From an uncultured Bacilli bacterium (lineage in GTDB: Bacteria; Bacillota_I; Bacilli_A; RF39; UBA660): a stretch of 64,000 nt of DNA. The translations under genes and the position numbers were made by a program. A model generated the notes under the pieces. It had not been told where the DNA came from and searched no databases. It worked only from the letters and a program-made list of their open reading frames with translations. Where the stretch lies: NCBI GenBank assembly GCA_934098375.1, contig CAKOOC010000002.1:33586-97585 (forward strand). Reading direction: 5' to 3'. Shown here in pieces: positions 19,821 through 28,867 of the stretch (positions are counted from its first letter, which is position 1; each line of letters begins with the position of its first letter).

Positions 19821-19979
19821 ATGAACAAAATTAAAAATTATAATAAAACAGTATTTGAAGAGATTGAACCCATTGATGATAATGATAATTAATATTGGCA
19901 TGCTAGAGAATCGCAAAATGCTTTAGAGTATAAAAAATGGCAAAAATTTATAAATGTGATTGAAAATACCAAAAATTAA
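19821..19979 (+). pseudogene. remnant of a dinD-like gene (damage-inducible protein D)
   Basis: An AGGAGGA ribosome binding site precedes ATG 19821. The frame reads 23 residues (MNKIKNYNKTVFEEIEPIDD...) to TAA at 19890-19892, and then continues in the same frame for 28 more residues, YWHARESQNALEYKKWQKF and INVIENTKN, to a second TAA. The combined peptide matches the N-terminus of DinD proteins (FEEI...D..G..YW.AREL...L.Y..W..F..VI.KA). One internal stop plus loss of the remaining about 220 residues makes it a pseudogene. It still has a good ribosome binding site, so a 23-residue peptide could be made. Confidence 0.75.
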
Positions 19980-20061
19980 AGAATTAAAGCATAAATGTTA
20001 TAAACAATGCAATTTAATCTATAAAAAATAAAAAATAAATTAAAAAACTTAATTTAAATGC

Positions 20062-20090
20062 TTGACACGTTCAAAAACGAGTAGTAATAT
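20062..20090 (+). promoter_or_regulatory. promoter of the ABC importer/LicC-like operon
   Basis: TTGACA (20062-20067), 17-base spacer, TAATAT (20085-20090). Leader of about 25 bases before AAAGGAGG and ATG 20122. Confidence 0.85.
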
Positions 20091-20121
20091 TGTAAATATG
20101 AACATTAAAGGAGGATTTAAA

Positions 20122-21096
20122 ATGAAGAAAATGTTTACAATAGTAATGATAGTATTATTATTAACTTTAACCGGTTGCGGTAAAAAAGATAGTAATAGTA
20201 TTGTTATTTACTCAAGCGCCGAAGAAGAAAGGAATACTGAATTAAAAAAACAACTTGCTGAAAAATTTCCTGATTTAGATATTACAGTACAACATTTATC
20301 TACAGGAAATAATGCTGCTAAAATCAAAGCTGAAAAAACTGATGTTGAAGCAGATATTATTTTAGGTTTAGAAACATCTCAAATGGAGGGATTAACTGAT
20401 AATTTTGCAGATTTAAGCTATTATGATGATTCATACTATGTTGATAATATCAATCCTAAACATAAAAAATTCTTAATTTATGAAAAATATACAGCATCCA
20501 TTATTATTGATAAAACATATTTTAAGAAAAAGAAATGGGACGCTCCAAAATCATATGATGATTTACTTGATTCAAAATACAAAGGATTAATTGCTATGCC
20601 AGATCCTAAAACATCTGGAACTGGATATATGTATTACTTAAATATAGTAAACCTTAAAGGTGAAGATGGTGCCTTAAAATATTTTGATAAGTTATCTAAA
20701 AATATTAAACAATTTACTACATCAGGTTCTGGTCCTATTAGTTTACTAAAACAAGGTGAAATTGCTATTGCAATGGGAATGACTTACCAAGGTGCTGCTG
20801 AAATAACTAATGGTGCTAATTATGAAATCATTGAGTTAGATACCAAAACACCATATAATACAACTTCATCTGCAATAATTAAAGGTAGAGAAGAAAAAGC
20901 AAATGTTAAAGAAGTATTTGAATTTATTATGAAAGACTTTTCAAAATATGATAAAGAACATTTTGTACCAGGGAAGATTTTAAAAGAACAAGAATCAAAA
21001 ATTCCTAATTATCCAACAAATTTAAAAGATGCAGATATGACAGGAATTAATGATATTGAGTTAAAAAATAAATTAATTAGTAAATGGAAGTTTTAA
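20122..21096 (+). CDS. lipoprotein solute-binding component of ABC importer (AfuA/PhnS-like)
   Basis: 324 residues. Signal peptide with lipobox LTLTGCG (acylated Cys at about residue 19) anchors it outside the membrane. The mature part begins SIVIYSSAEEERNTELKKQL, the start of the SBP_bac_6/iron- and aminoethylphosphonate-type binding proteins, with DIILGLETSQMEGL and SGSGPISLLKQGEIAIAMGM further on. The adjacent tyrosine pair that binds iron in FbpA is not seen at the expected C-lobe position, so an organic phosphonate/phosphoester or polyamine-like ligand is as likely as Fe3+. ATG 20122 is chosen because AAAGGAGG precedes it; the longest ORF overlaps the promoter. Operon: binding protein, ATPase, fused permease, LicC-like enzyme. 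Confidence 0.8.
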   Translation: MKKMFTIVMIVLLLTLTGCGKKDSNSIVIYSSAEEERNTELKKQLAEKFPDLDITVQHLSTGNNAAKIKAEKTDVEADIILGLETSQMEGLTDNFADLSYYDDSYYVDNINPKHKKFLIYEKYTASIIIDKTYFKKKKWDAPKSYDDLLDSKYKGLIAMPDPKTSGTGYMYYLNIVNLKGEDGALKYFDKLSKNIKQFTTSGSGPISLLKQGEIAIAMGMTYQGAAEITNGANYEIIELDTKTPYNTTSSAIIKGREEKANVKEVFEFIMKDFSKYDKEHFVPGKILKEQESKIPNYPTNLKDADMTGINDIELKNKLISKWKF

Positions 21097-21097
21097 T

Positions 21098-21862
21098 ATG
21101 ACAAAAGATTTAGAAGTTAAAAACCTATGCAAAAAATTCGGCGACAAAGAAATATTGAAAAATATTTCTTTTGATGTTTATGACGGCGAATTTTTATCAA
21201 TCTTAGGCGCATCTGGTTGCGGAAAAACAACGCTGCTAAGAATTTTAATTGGCATCGAAAAACCTGATTCGGGAAAAATTATCAGAAATGGCAAAAACAT
21301 CGTTAAGGCTAATCCATCTGAAAGAGGAATGGGAATAGTATTTCAAAACTATGCTTTGTTTCCTAACATGACTATCCTTGAAAATGTTGCATATCCATTA
21401 AAAATAAAAAAAGCAACTAAAAAAGATGCTAAAAAAATTGCTTTAGATACTTTAGAAAAAGTCGGTTTAAGTGATCAAATTAATAAGTATCCGAGTGAAT
21501 TATCTGGCGGTCAACAACAAAGAGTTGCCATCGCAAGAACGCTAGCTTTAAATTCAGATATTATATTATTTGATGAACCTATGTCAGCCCTTGATGCTGA
21601 CAACCGATTAAAACTACGTAAAGAATTTAAAGAAATTCAAAAGAAATTTAATATAACAATGATTTATATTACTCATGATCAAGAAGAAGCCTTCTCATTA
21701 TCTGATAGAGTAATGGTAATGAAAGACGGAAAAATTGAACAAATTGATACCCCAAATAAAGTATTTAATGAACCAAAAACAGAATATGTTAAAAATTTTG
21801 TGACACAACATTTAATTGATAAAGTATCATCAATAGAAAAGTGTACAGGAATAGATTTATAA
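21098..21862 (+). CDS. ABC importer ATPase (PotA/FbpC-like, no TOBE domain)
   Basis: 254 residues: Walker A GASGCGKTTLL (about 37-47), Q-loop FQNYALFPNMT, signature LSGGQQQRVAIART, Walker B IILFDEPMSALD and switch His in ITHDQEEAF. Closest in style to spermidine, iron or aminoethylphosphonate importers. Those usually carry an extra C-terminal TOBE regulatory domain of about 100 residues, which is absent here. It begins 1 base after the binding-protein stop and ends overlapping the permease start (TAATG). Confidence 0.92.
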   Translation: MTKDLEVKNLCKKFGDKEILKNISFDVYDGEFLSILGASGCGKTTLLRILIGIEKPDSGKIIRNGKNIVKANPSERGMGIVFQNYALFPNMTILENVAYPLKIKKATKKDAKKIALDTLEKVGLSDQINKYPSELSGGQQQRVAIARTLALNSDIILFDEPMSALDADNRLKLRKEFKEIQKKFNITMIYITHDQEEAFSLSDRVMVMKDGKIEQIDTPNKVFNEPKTEYVKNFVTQHLIDKVSSIEKCTGIDL

Positions 21863-23448
21863 TGAAAAAAAGAAATATATACATTTTTTTAATACTATTA
21901 TTATTTTTCACAGTATCAATTATATATCCAATACTTTCTTTGTCACAAAATTTAGATTCAACCGCTTTTGAAGCATTGATGAAATCATCTCAGTTGAAAG
22001 AGGCTATAACTAATTCTTTAAAAGTAACAACTCTTGCAACTATTATTTCCATTTCCATATCATATTTACTTGCCTATACAATTAGTAGAACTAATATAAA
22101 ACATAAAGTTTTAATATCTGTATTACTAACTTTGCCTATGTTAATCCCTTCTATATCACATGGCTTAGGTATTATTAACTTATTTGGTCAAAATGGCATA
22201 ATAACTAATATATTAAAATTAGATTTTAACATTTTAGGATTTAACGGAATACTATTAGGATCAATTTTATATTCCTTTCCTGTATCATTTTTAATGTTTA
22301 TTGATGCTTTCAATTATGTTGATAATTCGATGTATGAAACTGCTAAAGTTTTAGGACTATCAAAATTTCAAACTTTCTCTAAAGTAACTTTTTATTATAT
22401 GAAAAGACCACTTTTATCTGCTATATTTGCAGTCTTTACTCTAATCATTACTGATTACGGAGTTCCTCTAGCTGTAGGTGGAAGATACACAACATTGCCA
22501 TTATTCCTCTATAGAGAAGTAATCGGGTTATTAGATTTTTCAAAAGGAACATATATAAGTATGTTCTTGCTAACACCAGCTTTAATATCATTTATTATAG
22601 ACATAGTAGTTAAAGATAGAGATACTAATAATTTCGTAAAAAAAGAATATGTAATAGAAAATAATAAATTTCACATTTTGCTAAAAGGATTTACTTATTT
22701 TATCCTATTATTCTTAGCTGTTTTATTTGGATCATTTTTATACTTATCCATAGTAAGTAAATATCCATACGATACATCATTTTCTTTAAAACATTTTGAT
22801 TATGTTATAAATAAAGGCGCAGTTGATATTTTAATAAATTCTTTAATTATTTCTGTATTAACAGCCCTTATAGGTACTATAGTTGCTTATATTTCTGCCT
22901 ACATTGTAAGTAGATCTAATATTAAAATTAAAAAAGTCTTGCACATTCTTATTACAATTACTCTAGCAGTTCCTGGTATTGTATTAGGACTTGCATACAT
23001 GATTGCGTTTAAAAATACTTTTATATACCGTACATTTTCAATATTAATAATGGTTAATATCACCCATTTTATTGCCTCTCCATACTTAATGGCATATAAT
23101 GCTCTGTCAAAAATAAATAAAAATTATGAAGATGTTGGAAGCACTTGTGGTATTAGTGGTTTTAGAATTTTAAAAGATGTTATTATTCCTAATTCTGTAG
23201 ATACCATCTTAGAAATGATAAGTTATTTCTTTATTAACTCTATGATAACAATATCCGCGGTAACATTCCTATTTGGTACAAAAACAATGCCTTTATCATT
23301 ATTAATTAATCAATATGAAGGTCAAATGATGTTAGAAGAAGCCGCTATAATTTCACTTATAATTCTAATAATCAATTTTACCGTAAAACTAGCAATATAC
23401 TTAATTAAAAGAAAAAGATATAATAATAAAAGAGGTGTAACATGTTAA
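21862..23448 (+). CDS. ABC importer permease, two fused membrane domains (FbpB-like)
   Basis: 528 residues with about 12 membrane helices, made of two homologous halves (about 1-260 and 270-528). Each half has an EAA-type loop: ETAKVLGLSKFQTFSKVTF in the first and DVGSTCGISGFRILKDVII in the second. The fusion of both permease halves is typical of the FbpB/PhnU-like group. ATG 21862 overlaps the ATPase stop; a longer ORF beginning 21 bases earlier lies inside the ATPase gene. Translationally coupled to both neighbours. Confidence 0.9.
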   Translation: MKKRNIYIFLILLLFFTVSIIYPILSLSQNLDSTAFEALMKSSQLKEAITNSLKVTTLATIISISISYLLAYTISRTNIKHKVLISVLLTLPMLIPSISHGLGIINLFGQNGIITNILKLDFNILGFNGILLGSILYSFPVSFLMFIDAFNYVDNSMYETAKVLGLSKFQTFSKVTFYYMKRPLLSAIFAVFTLIITDYGVPLAVGGRYTTLPLFLYREVIGLLDFSKGTYISMFLLTPALISFIIDIVVKDRDTNNFVKKEYVIENNKFHILLKGFTYFILLFLAVLFGSFLYLSIVSKYPYDTSFSLKHFDYVINKGAVDILINSLIISVLTALIGTIVAYISAYIVSRSNIKIKKVLHILITITLAVPGIVLGLAYMIAFKNTFIYRTFSILIMVNITHFIASPYLMAYNALSKINKNYEDVGSTCGISGFRILKDVIIPNSVDTILEMISYFFINSMITISAVTFLFGTKTMPLSLLINQYEGQMMLEEAAIISLIILIINFTVKLAIYLIKRKRYNNKRGVTC

Positions 23449-24344
23449 GTAAAAATCAATTTGAAGTTTTGGTTTACATTGAAAGTAAACAAAATGAAAA
23501 AATATCTCAAAGAGAGATAAGTTCTAATATAAATATTTCCTTAGGTACAGTTAATAAAATAATGTCAGAATTAATGCAAGTTGGTTTAATTGTTCAAAAA
23601 GACCAGTTTATTCACATAACTACTAAAGGTTATGATATATTAAAACCATATAAAGTAAAAAGAGCAATTTTTTTAGCCGCCGGCTTTGGTTCTAGACTAG
23701 TTCCCATAACTTTAAATACACCAAAACCATTAGTATTAGTAAAAGGCAAAAGAATAATTGAAACGCTTTTAGATGCCGTAGTCGCTGCCGATATAGAAGA
23801 AATAATAATTGTAACTGGTTATTTAAATGAACAATTTGAAGTTTTAAAAAAGAAATATCCTAATATTAAATTAATAATAAATGATATGTATAATGAAGCA
23901 AATAACATTTCTAGTGCATATTTAGTAAGAGATTTAATTAAAAACGCTTACGTTCTAGAATCTGATTTATATTTATATAACCCTAAATTAATTAGAAAAT
24001 ATGAATATCATAGTAATTTTTTAGGTTACTATGTTGATCGAAGTGACGATTGGTGTATTGAAACCAAAAATGGCATCATCGTAAAAGAAAAAATTGGTGG
24101 TGAAAACTGCTATCAAATGGTCGGAATTTCTTATTATGATGAAGAAGATGGTAAGAAAATAGAAAAAGACATGAAAGATGTTTTTGAATCCCCTGGTGGC
24201 AAAGAAAAATATTGGGAGCAAGTTATATTAGATGTATGCAAAAAACACTATAATATTTACATAAGAGAATGCCATAAAGAAGACATTATCGAAATAGATA
24301 CATTTAATGAACTAAAAGCCATAGATAAAACCTATGATGTTTAA
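23442..24344 (+). CDS. winged-helix domain fused to LicC-type nucleotidyltransferase
   Basis: 300 residues. Residues 1-70 form a MarR-like winged helix (LVYIESKQNEKISQREISS, LGTVNKIMSELMQVGLI). Residues 75-300 form a nucleotidyltransferase: LAAGFGSRLVPITLNTPKPL is the NTP-binding signature, and NDMYNEANNISSAYLV and SDLYLYN parallel the substrate loop and metal aspartate of the phosphocholine cytidylyltransferase LicC. Likely reaction: CTP plus phosphocholine, or aminoethylphosphonate as in PntC, giving a CDP- or CMP-headgroup. It overlaps the permease by 7 bases, so its substrate probably enters through that importer (inference). The HTH suggests it may also control its own operon. Confidence 0.82.
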   Translation: MLSKNQFEVLVYIESKQNEKISQREISSNINISLGTVNKIMSELMQVGLIVQKDQFIHITTKGYDILKPYKVKRAIFLAAGFGSRLVPITLNTPKPLVLVKGKRIIETLLDAVVAADIEEIIIVTGYLNEQFEVLKKKYPNIKLIINDMYNEANNISSAYLVRDLIKNAYVLESDLYLYNPKLIRKYEYHSNFLGYYVDRSDDWCIETKNGIIVKEKIGGENCYQMVGISYYDEEDGKKIEKDMKDVFESPGGKEKYWEQVILDVCKKHYNIYIRECHKEDIIEIDTFNELKAIDKTYDV

Positions 24345-25279
24345 TAATAAAATACATTCTTAAAATTTGAATGTATTTTATTGTTTAAAGAAAACACCCA
24401 GATAGTCTGGGGGTTCGGTCTATCTTTTAAAATCAGTTTCCAGTACCTTTTCACTTTATTATAAATTGTTTTATTACTTTTCATAGTTTTAATTCTTGTT
24501 TTATTAAGAGCCCTAGATATTAATTGAACTAAATGAAAAGTATCTATGATTATTTGAGCATTGGGAAACATTTTTTTAATTAAGGAAACATATGGAGAAT
24601 ACATATCAATAACAATGAATTTTACTGATTTTCTAGCATTAAAAGAGTAATAACCAAAATATCTTAATAAACCTAATAATCTTCTATCTTCAACAATGTC
24701 AATAGTTTGGCCAGTTTCGCCGTTGCACATATGAAAACTCATCGCACCGTCAGCAGACTTAACAGATTTAAATTCATCAAAAGATAAGACTTTCGGTAAA
24801 TAATTTTTATAAAGTTTTTGATTGTCAAAGTAAGAATCCATAACTCTTTCCACTGTATTGGGAGAAACATTGTTATTTCTAGCAATGTCTTTCTCTGAAA
24901 TCTTATTTCTTAGTTCATTGGCTATTTTCCATTTAGTATTTTTAGATATAAAGCAGCCATAATCAGTAACCTTATCTCTTAAAGTGAAGGTCTTACCACA
25001 ATGTTTGCAGAGATATCTTTGTTTTTTTAGTCTAAGAATAGTCTTAAAACCAGCAACATCGGGTATTTTAATATTTGATGTTATAAAACCATGATTCTCA
25101 AATTTATTATCAAACACAACACCACATTTTTCACAACAAGTAGGTTTATAAGTTAGAGTTCCTTCAAATACTTTATAATAAATACCTTTAATTTTTTCTT
25201 TATGATAACAATTTTCGCAAAATTTAATATTATTATCTTTCAATTCTAGCAATTCTATCATATAATTTAATTCAGACAT
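24341..25279 (-). mobile_element. ISL3-family transposase, C-terminally truncated
   Basis: The frame encodes 312 residues. N-terminal zinc ribbons: CENC (about 20-23), CCEKCG (about 48-53) and CKHCGKTF (about 86-93). A helix-turn-helix (SEKDIARNNNVSPNTVERVM) follows, then a DDE domain with SFDEFKSVK and FIVIDMYSPY...IIIDTFHLVQLI. This order is that of ISL3-family transposases, normally 400-440 residues. The C-terminal third with the last acidic residue is missing: the frame runs into the neighbour's terminator hairpin and stops. ATG 25279 is preferred because AGAAGG lies just upstream; a 33-base longer frame lacks a site. I found no clear terminal inverted repeats. Confidence 0.82.
24346..24382 (+). 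terminator. terminator of the importer operon, read through by the transposase frame
   Basis: AATAAAATACATTC pairs with GAATGTATTTTATT across a nine-base loop. It can work on both strands. The last codons of the leftward transposase frame are formed from this hairpin. Confidence 0.8.
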
Positions 25280-25459
25280 ATAAGTAACCTTCTTTCGTGT
25301 TTGTTTAGTCACTTACATTGTATCAAGGTTAAACTTATATGTCTTTTATTATAAAAAAGTTATATAATGTTTTACACATTACACACACTAAAAATTATAC
25401 AACCTTTTTCTTTAAATAATACGCTTTAAATAATATGTAAATAATGCAGATATTGTAAA

Positions 25460-25488
25460 TTTACTTATATACTCATATATGTTATAAT
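25460..25488 (+). promoter_or_regulatory. promoter of the surface-glycan operon
   Basis: TTTACT (25460-25465), 17-base spacer, TATAAT (25483-25488) with upstream TG (TGtTATAAT). Confidence 0.75.
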
Positions 25489-25512
25489 TTTGAAAGAATG
25501 AGTGGTAATTAT

Positions 25513-26970
25513 ATGAAAAAAACACTTTTTAAAAACACAATATATAAAGCATTATTAAGTTTTGCCAATATAGTTATTCCTTTATTAGTTGGGCCATATA
25601 TTGTGAAACTTTTAAATGTAGAATTATACGGAACATACAATAAAGTTTACGCTGATTTTCAGTTTTTTCTGACATTTGCCTCATTTGGTATTTATACTTA
25701 TGGAATTAGAGAAATTAGTAAGATTCGTGATAATAAAGAGAAAGTTTCAAAACTATTAAGCAATTTATTTTTATTATCTTTATTATCTAATATATGTGTA
25801 GGATTAATTTACTTTATATATGCTAAATTAATTTCATCTGGTATTACTTACACTTTATATCTCATTATGTTGATTCAAATTGTCGGTAATATTTTTTATA
25901 TAGAATTTGTTAATGAAGCTCTAGAAAATTATCAATTTATCACTATTAAAACTCTCATTATAAAAATACTATATATGTTATCTTTGTTTATTTTTGTTAA
26001 AAAAACTGACGATGTAATTATATATTCAATAATAATATGCTTAACAGTATTTTTAAATAATATTGTTAGTTTTATTTATGCTAAAAGAAGGATAAAATTT
26101 AATTTTTCAGAAATTAAATTTAGAAAATATATAAAGCCTATATTTGGAGTATTTATTATAACTAATATTGACTTATTATATAGTCAATTAGATAAGGTAA
26201 TGTTAGGAAAATTTACAAGTAATGTTGCTGTTACCCTATATTATATTCCTTATTATATAGTTTCTACCCTATCAGCTATTCCTTATGCTATAATCAACGT
26301 TTCAATTCCTAGACTATCTTATTTAATAGAAAATGAAGGAAAGGAAAACTACGAAAAAACGCTAAATAAATCATTATCATCTTTATTATTTATTATAATT
26401 CCTATGTGTATAGGTGTATTTGTATTAGCCAAAGAGGTTGTTGTTTTGTATGCTGGTGAAAAATATATAAGTATGGTTTCTACCTTAATGTTAGCTTGCA
26501 TTATAAGGATTATAATAAGTATTCAGTCGACAATGATAAATTTAGTTATGTATCCTAATAATCAAGAGAAAAAAATTATAACCTATAGTTTTATATGCGG
26601 AATTATTAATTTATTATTTAATATAGTATTAGTTATTTTTAAAATATTTACACCATTTATGTGCATGTTTACAACTGGTATAGTTGAATTATTATTAAGT
26701 ATACTGCTATATAATTTTATTAAAAGAAAACTAAATATAAAATATAACTTATTTACAAAGCAAAATTTTATGTATTTAATACTATCTTTAAGCTTTATTC
26801 CGATATCCTTATTAATAAGACTTGCTAATTTTGGATTTGTTTTAAATTTACTATTAATCATTTTTATATGTGTTATTCTATATGTTGGTATATTATTTTA
26901 TAAAAAAGATGAGAATTTATTTTTGATAATTAATAAATTTTTTGGAAAGTTGAGGAAAAAACAAAAATGA
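25513..26970 (+). CDS. Wzx-type polysaccharide flippase
   Basis: 485 residues with about 12-14 membrane helices in the MOP/Wzx pattern. It opens with KNTIYKALLSFANIVIPLLV and contains YGIREISKIRDNKEK and LDKVMLGKFTS, typical of oligosaccharide flippases such as TacF and Cps flippases. It would move undecaprenyl-linked glycan units to the outer face of the membrane. ATG 25513 follows GAGTGG; an in-frame ATG at 25498 would leave a leader of about 3 bases. First gene of the glycan operon, next gene overlapping by 4 bases. Confidence 0.9.
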   Translation: MKKTLFKNTIYKALLSFANIVIPLLVGPYIVKLLNVELYGTYNKVYADFQFFLTFASFGIYTYGIREISKIRDNKEKVSKLLSNLFLLSLLSNICVGLIYFIYAKLISSGITYTLYLIMLIQIVGNIFYIEFVNEALENYQFITIKTLIIKILYMLSLFIFVKKTDDVIIYSIIICLTVFLNNIVSFIYAKRRIKFNFSEIKFRKYIKPIFGVFIITNIDLLYSQLDKVMLGKFTSNVAVTLYYIPYYIVSTLSAIPYAIINVSIPRLSYLIENEGKENYEKTLNKSLSSLLFIIIPMCIGVFVLAKEVVVLYAGEKYISMVSTLMLACIIRIIISIQSTMINLVMYPNNQEKKIITYSFICGIINLLFNIVLVIFKIFTPFMCMFTTGIVELLLSILLYNFIKRKLNIKYNLFTKQNFMYLILSLSFIPISLLIRLANFGFVLNLLLIIFICVILYVGILFYKKDENLFLIINKFFGKLRKKQK

Positions 26971-28022
26971 AAAAATTAATGGTTGCAACGGGTTACATGG
27001 GATCTGGTTCTTCTGCTGTAACTGATTTGCTTGCTGAATACAAAGATTGTTTTAATGAATATAAATCATTTGAGTATGTATTCTTACATTGTCCCAATGG
27101 TTTATTTGATTTAGAAGATCACTTACTAATTGGTAATAATGCCATTAAAAGTGATGCATCATTAAGATTATTTGAAGAACAAATGAAAAAATTATACGAT
27201 AAACCATTTTGGTGGGTCGGTAATTACAAAAAAATAATAGGGCCAAAATTTATGGATTATACAGAAGAATTTGTTGAAAAAATAACTCAGTTTAAATTTT
27301 CTGGTTTTTGGTATTATCAAGAAGAAGTTAACTTTAACATGTTCTTAAAATTACTAGTTAGAAAACCTTTTAAAATGATAACTAAAAATAAATGCTTTAA
27401 TAAGCCTGTATTAAAATATAATGATGGAATGAAATTAACATATATTAAACCTGAAGAATTTTATCCTGCTGCTAAAGAGTATATAAATAAGGTTTTAAAT
27501 GAAGCATCCAAAGGTCATGATAACATAATTATGGACCAGTTATTACTTCCCTTTAATTTATTTAGAGTAGATAACTATTTTGGAGATGAATTAAAAGTTA
27601 TTGTTGTTGATCGTGATCCAAGAGATGTATATATTATAAATAAATATATTTGGCCGAGCAGAAAAATAACTGTACCATTTCCTACAGACGCAGAAAAATT
27701 TTGCGAAGTATATAAAAATATGCGCGAAATGGAAAAACCATGCCATTCTGAAAAAGTGTTAAGAATTCATTTTGAAGATTTAATTTATAAATATGATGAT
27801 ACCGTTAAGAAAATAGAAAAATTTATTGGCTTTAAACCCGAAGACCATATAAATAAAAAAACACGCTTTATTCCAGAAATGTCTATCAAAAATACACAAA
27901 TATATAGTAGTGAAGCCTATAAAGATGAAATTAAAATAATTGAAAACAAACTTAAATCATATTTATATAAGTTTCCTTACAAAATAGATAATAAGGTAGA
28001 AGAAACGGTAGAGTTCGATTAG
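26967..28022 (+). CDS. sulfotransferase-like P-loop protein
   Basis: 351 residues, soluble. The N-terminal GYMGSGSSAVTDLL (about 9-22) corresponds to the 5'-phosphosulfate loop of PAPS-dependent sulfotransferases, and KVIVVDRDPRDVYII (about 211-225) to the 3'-phosphate binding strand and helix. RIHFEDLIYKYDDT and IEKFIGF near the C-terminus are also family features. It may sulfate the glycan made by this locus, or be a relative that uses another donor. It overlaps the flippase by 4 bases. No PAPS synthesis genes are in the window. Confidence 0.7.
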   Translation: MKKLMVATGYMGSGSSAVTDLLAEYKDCFNEYKSFEYVFLHCPNGLFDLEDHLLIGNNAIKSDASLRLFEEQMKKLYDKPFWWVGNYKKIIGPKFMDYTEEFVEKITQFKFSGFWYYQEEVNFNMFLKLLVRKPFKMITKNKCFNKPVLKYNDGMKLTYIKPEEFYPAAKEYINKVLNEASKGHDNIIMDQLLLPFNLFRVDNYFGDELKVIVVDRDPRDVYIINKYIWPSRKITVPFPTDAEKFCEVYKNMREMEKPCHSEKVLRIHFEDLIYKYDDTVKKIEKFIGFKPEDHINKKTRFIPEMSIKNTQIYSSEAYKDEIKIIENKLKSYLYKFPYKIDNKVEETVEFD

Positions 28023-28031
28023 GTAGTGCCA

Positions 28032-28862
28032 ATGAAAGATTATAAACGTGATTTACAATTATGTATTTTAGAAATAGTAAAAGATATAGACAAAGTATGT
28101 AAAAAGCATAATATTGAATATTTTTTAGCATATGGTTCTGTTTTAGGAGCAATTAGGCACCAAGGTTTTATTCCATGGGATGATGATTTTGACATAATGA
28201 TAAAATATGAACAGTACAATGAGTTTTTAGAAGCTTGTCAAAAAGATTTAGATCCTAATAAATACTTTGTTCAAACGCCCGAAACGGAGCCTAATTATTA
28301 TTTATCTTTTGCTAAAATACGTAATATTAAAACGACACTTATTGAAGAAGGGAATAAATATGAAAACATTACAAATGGAGTTTATGTTGATGTATTTCCT
28401 TTAGTAGGTGTTCCAAATAGTAAAATAAAAAGAAAGATCTTAGAAATAAATCGTGCTTTTGCGTTATCAGCAAATCGAAATGTTATAAATAGCAAATTTT
28501 TATACAATATATTTAAAATCTTTTTAAAATTATTCGGGAAAAAAAGAATTTTAAAATATACGACTAAAAAATGCTTAAAATATAATTGTGATGACTATGA
28601 AAACTGTGTTTCTATATTTGATGGTGATGGTTTTGATTTAAATGTCGTTTCTAACAAAGTTTTAGGCAAACCCAATTATGTTAAATTTGAGGATATAAAA
28701 TTACCAATTCCTAACGATTCTGATTCTTATTTAAAGAAAATATATGGTGATTATATGCAGATTCCAAGTCCTAAACAAATTAAAGCAAAAGAACATAAAC
28801 CATACATAATTGATTTAAAACACTCCTATGAAGAATATACAAAAATAAATGAAAAGAGCTGA
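28032..28862 (+). CDS. LicD family phosphotransferase
   Basis: 276 residues. The nucleotidyltransferase-fold signature is clear: YFLAYGSVLGAIRHQGFIPW, then DDDFDIMI, where the aspartates bind metal. LicD enzymes move a phosphocholine (or related phospho-headgroup) from a CDP-activated donor onto a sugar. The LicC-like enzyme at 23442 could provide that donor. ATG 28032 is chosen over an upstream in-frame GTG at 28026 since AGGTAG precedes it by 5 bases. Cotranscribed with neighbours, 9 bases after the sulfotransferase. Confidence 0.88.
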   Translation: MKDYKRDLQLCILEIVKDIDKVCKKHNIEYFLAYGSVLGAIRHQGFIPWDDDFDIMIKYEQYNEFLEACQKDLDPNKYFVQTPETEPNYYLSFAKIRNIKTTLIEEGNKYENITNGVYVDVFPLVGVPNSKIKRKILEINRAFALSANRNVINSKFLYNIFKIFLKLFGKKRILKYTTKKCLKYNCDDYENCVSIFDGDGFDLNVVSNKVLGKPNYVKFEDIKLPIPNDSDSYLKKIYGDYMQIPSPKQIKAKEHKPYIIDLKHSYEEYTKINEKS

Positions 28863-28867
28863 ATAAA

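Noticed and set aside
20041..20121. ORF start at 20062 for the binding lipoprotein
   Set aside because: That start coincides with the -35 box TTGACA; the signal peptide begins properly at ATG 20122 after AAAGGAGG.
28026..28031. GTG start of licD-like gene
   Set aside because: ATG 28032 has the better placed AGGTAG; the GTG lies on that site.
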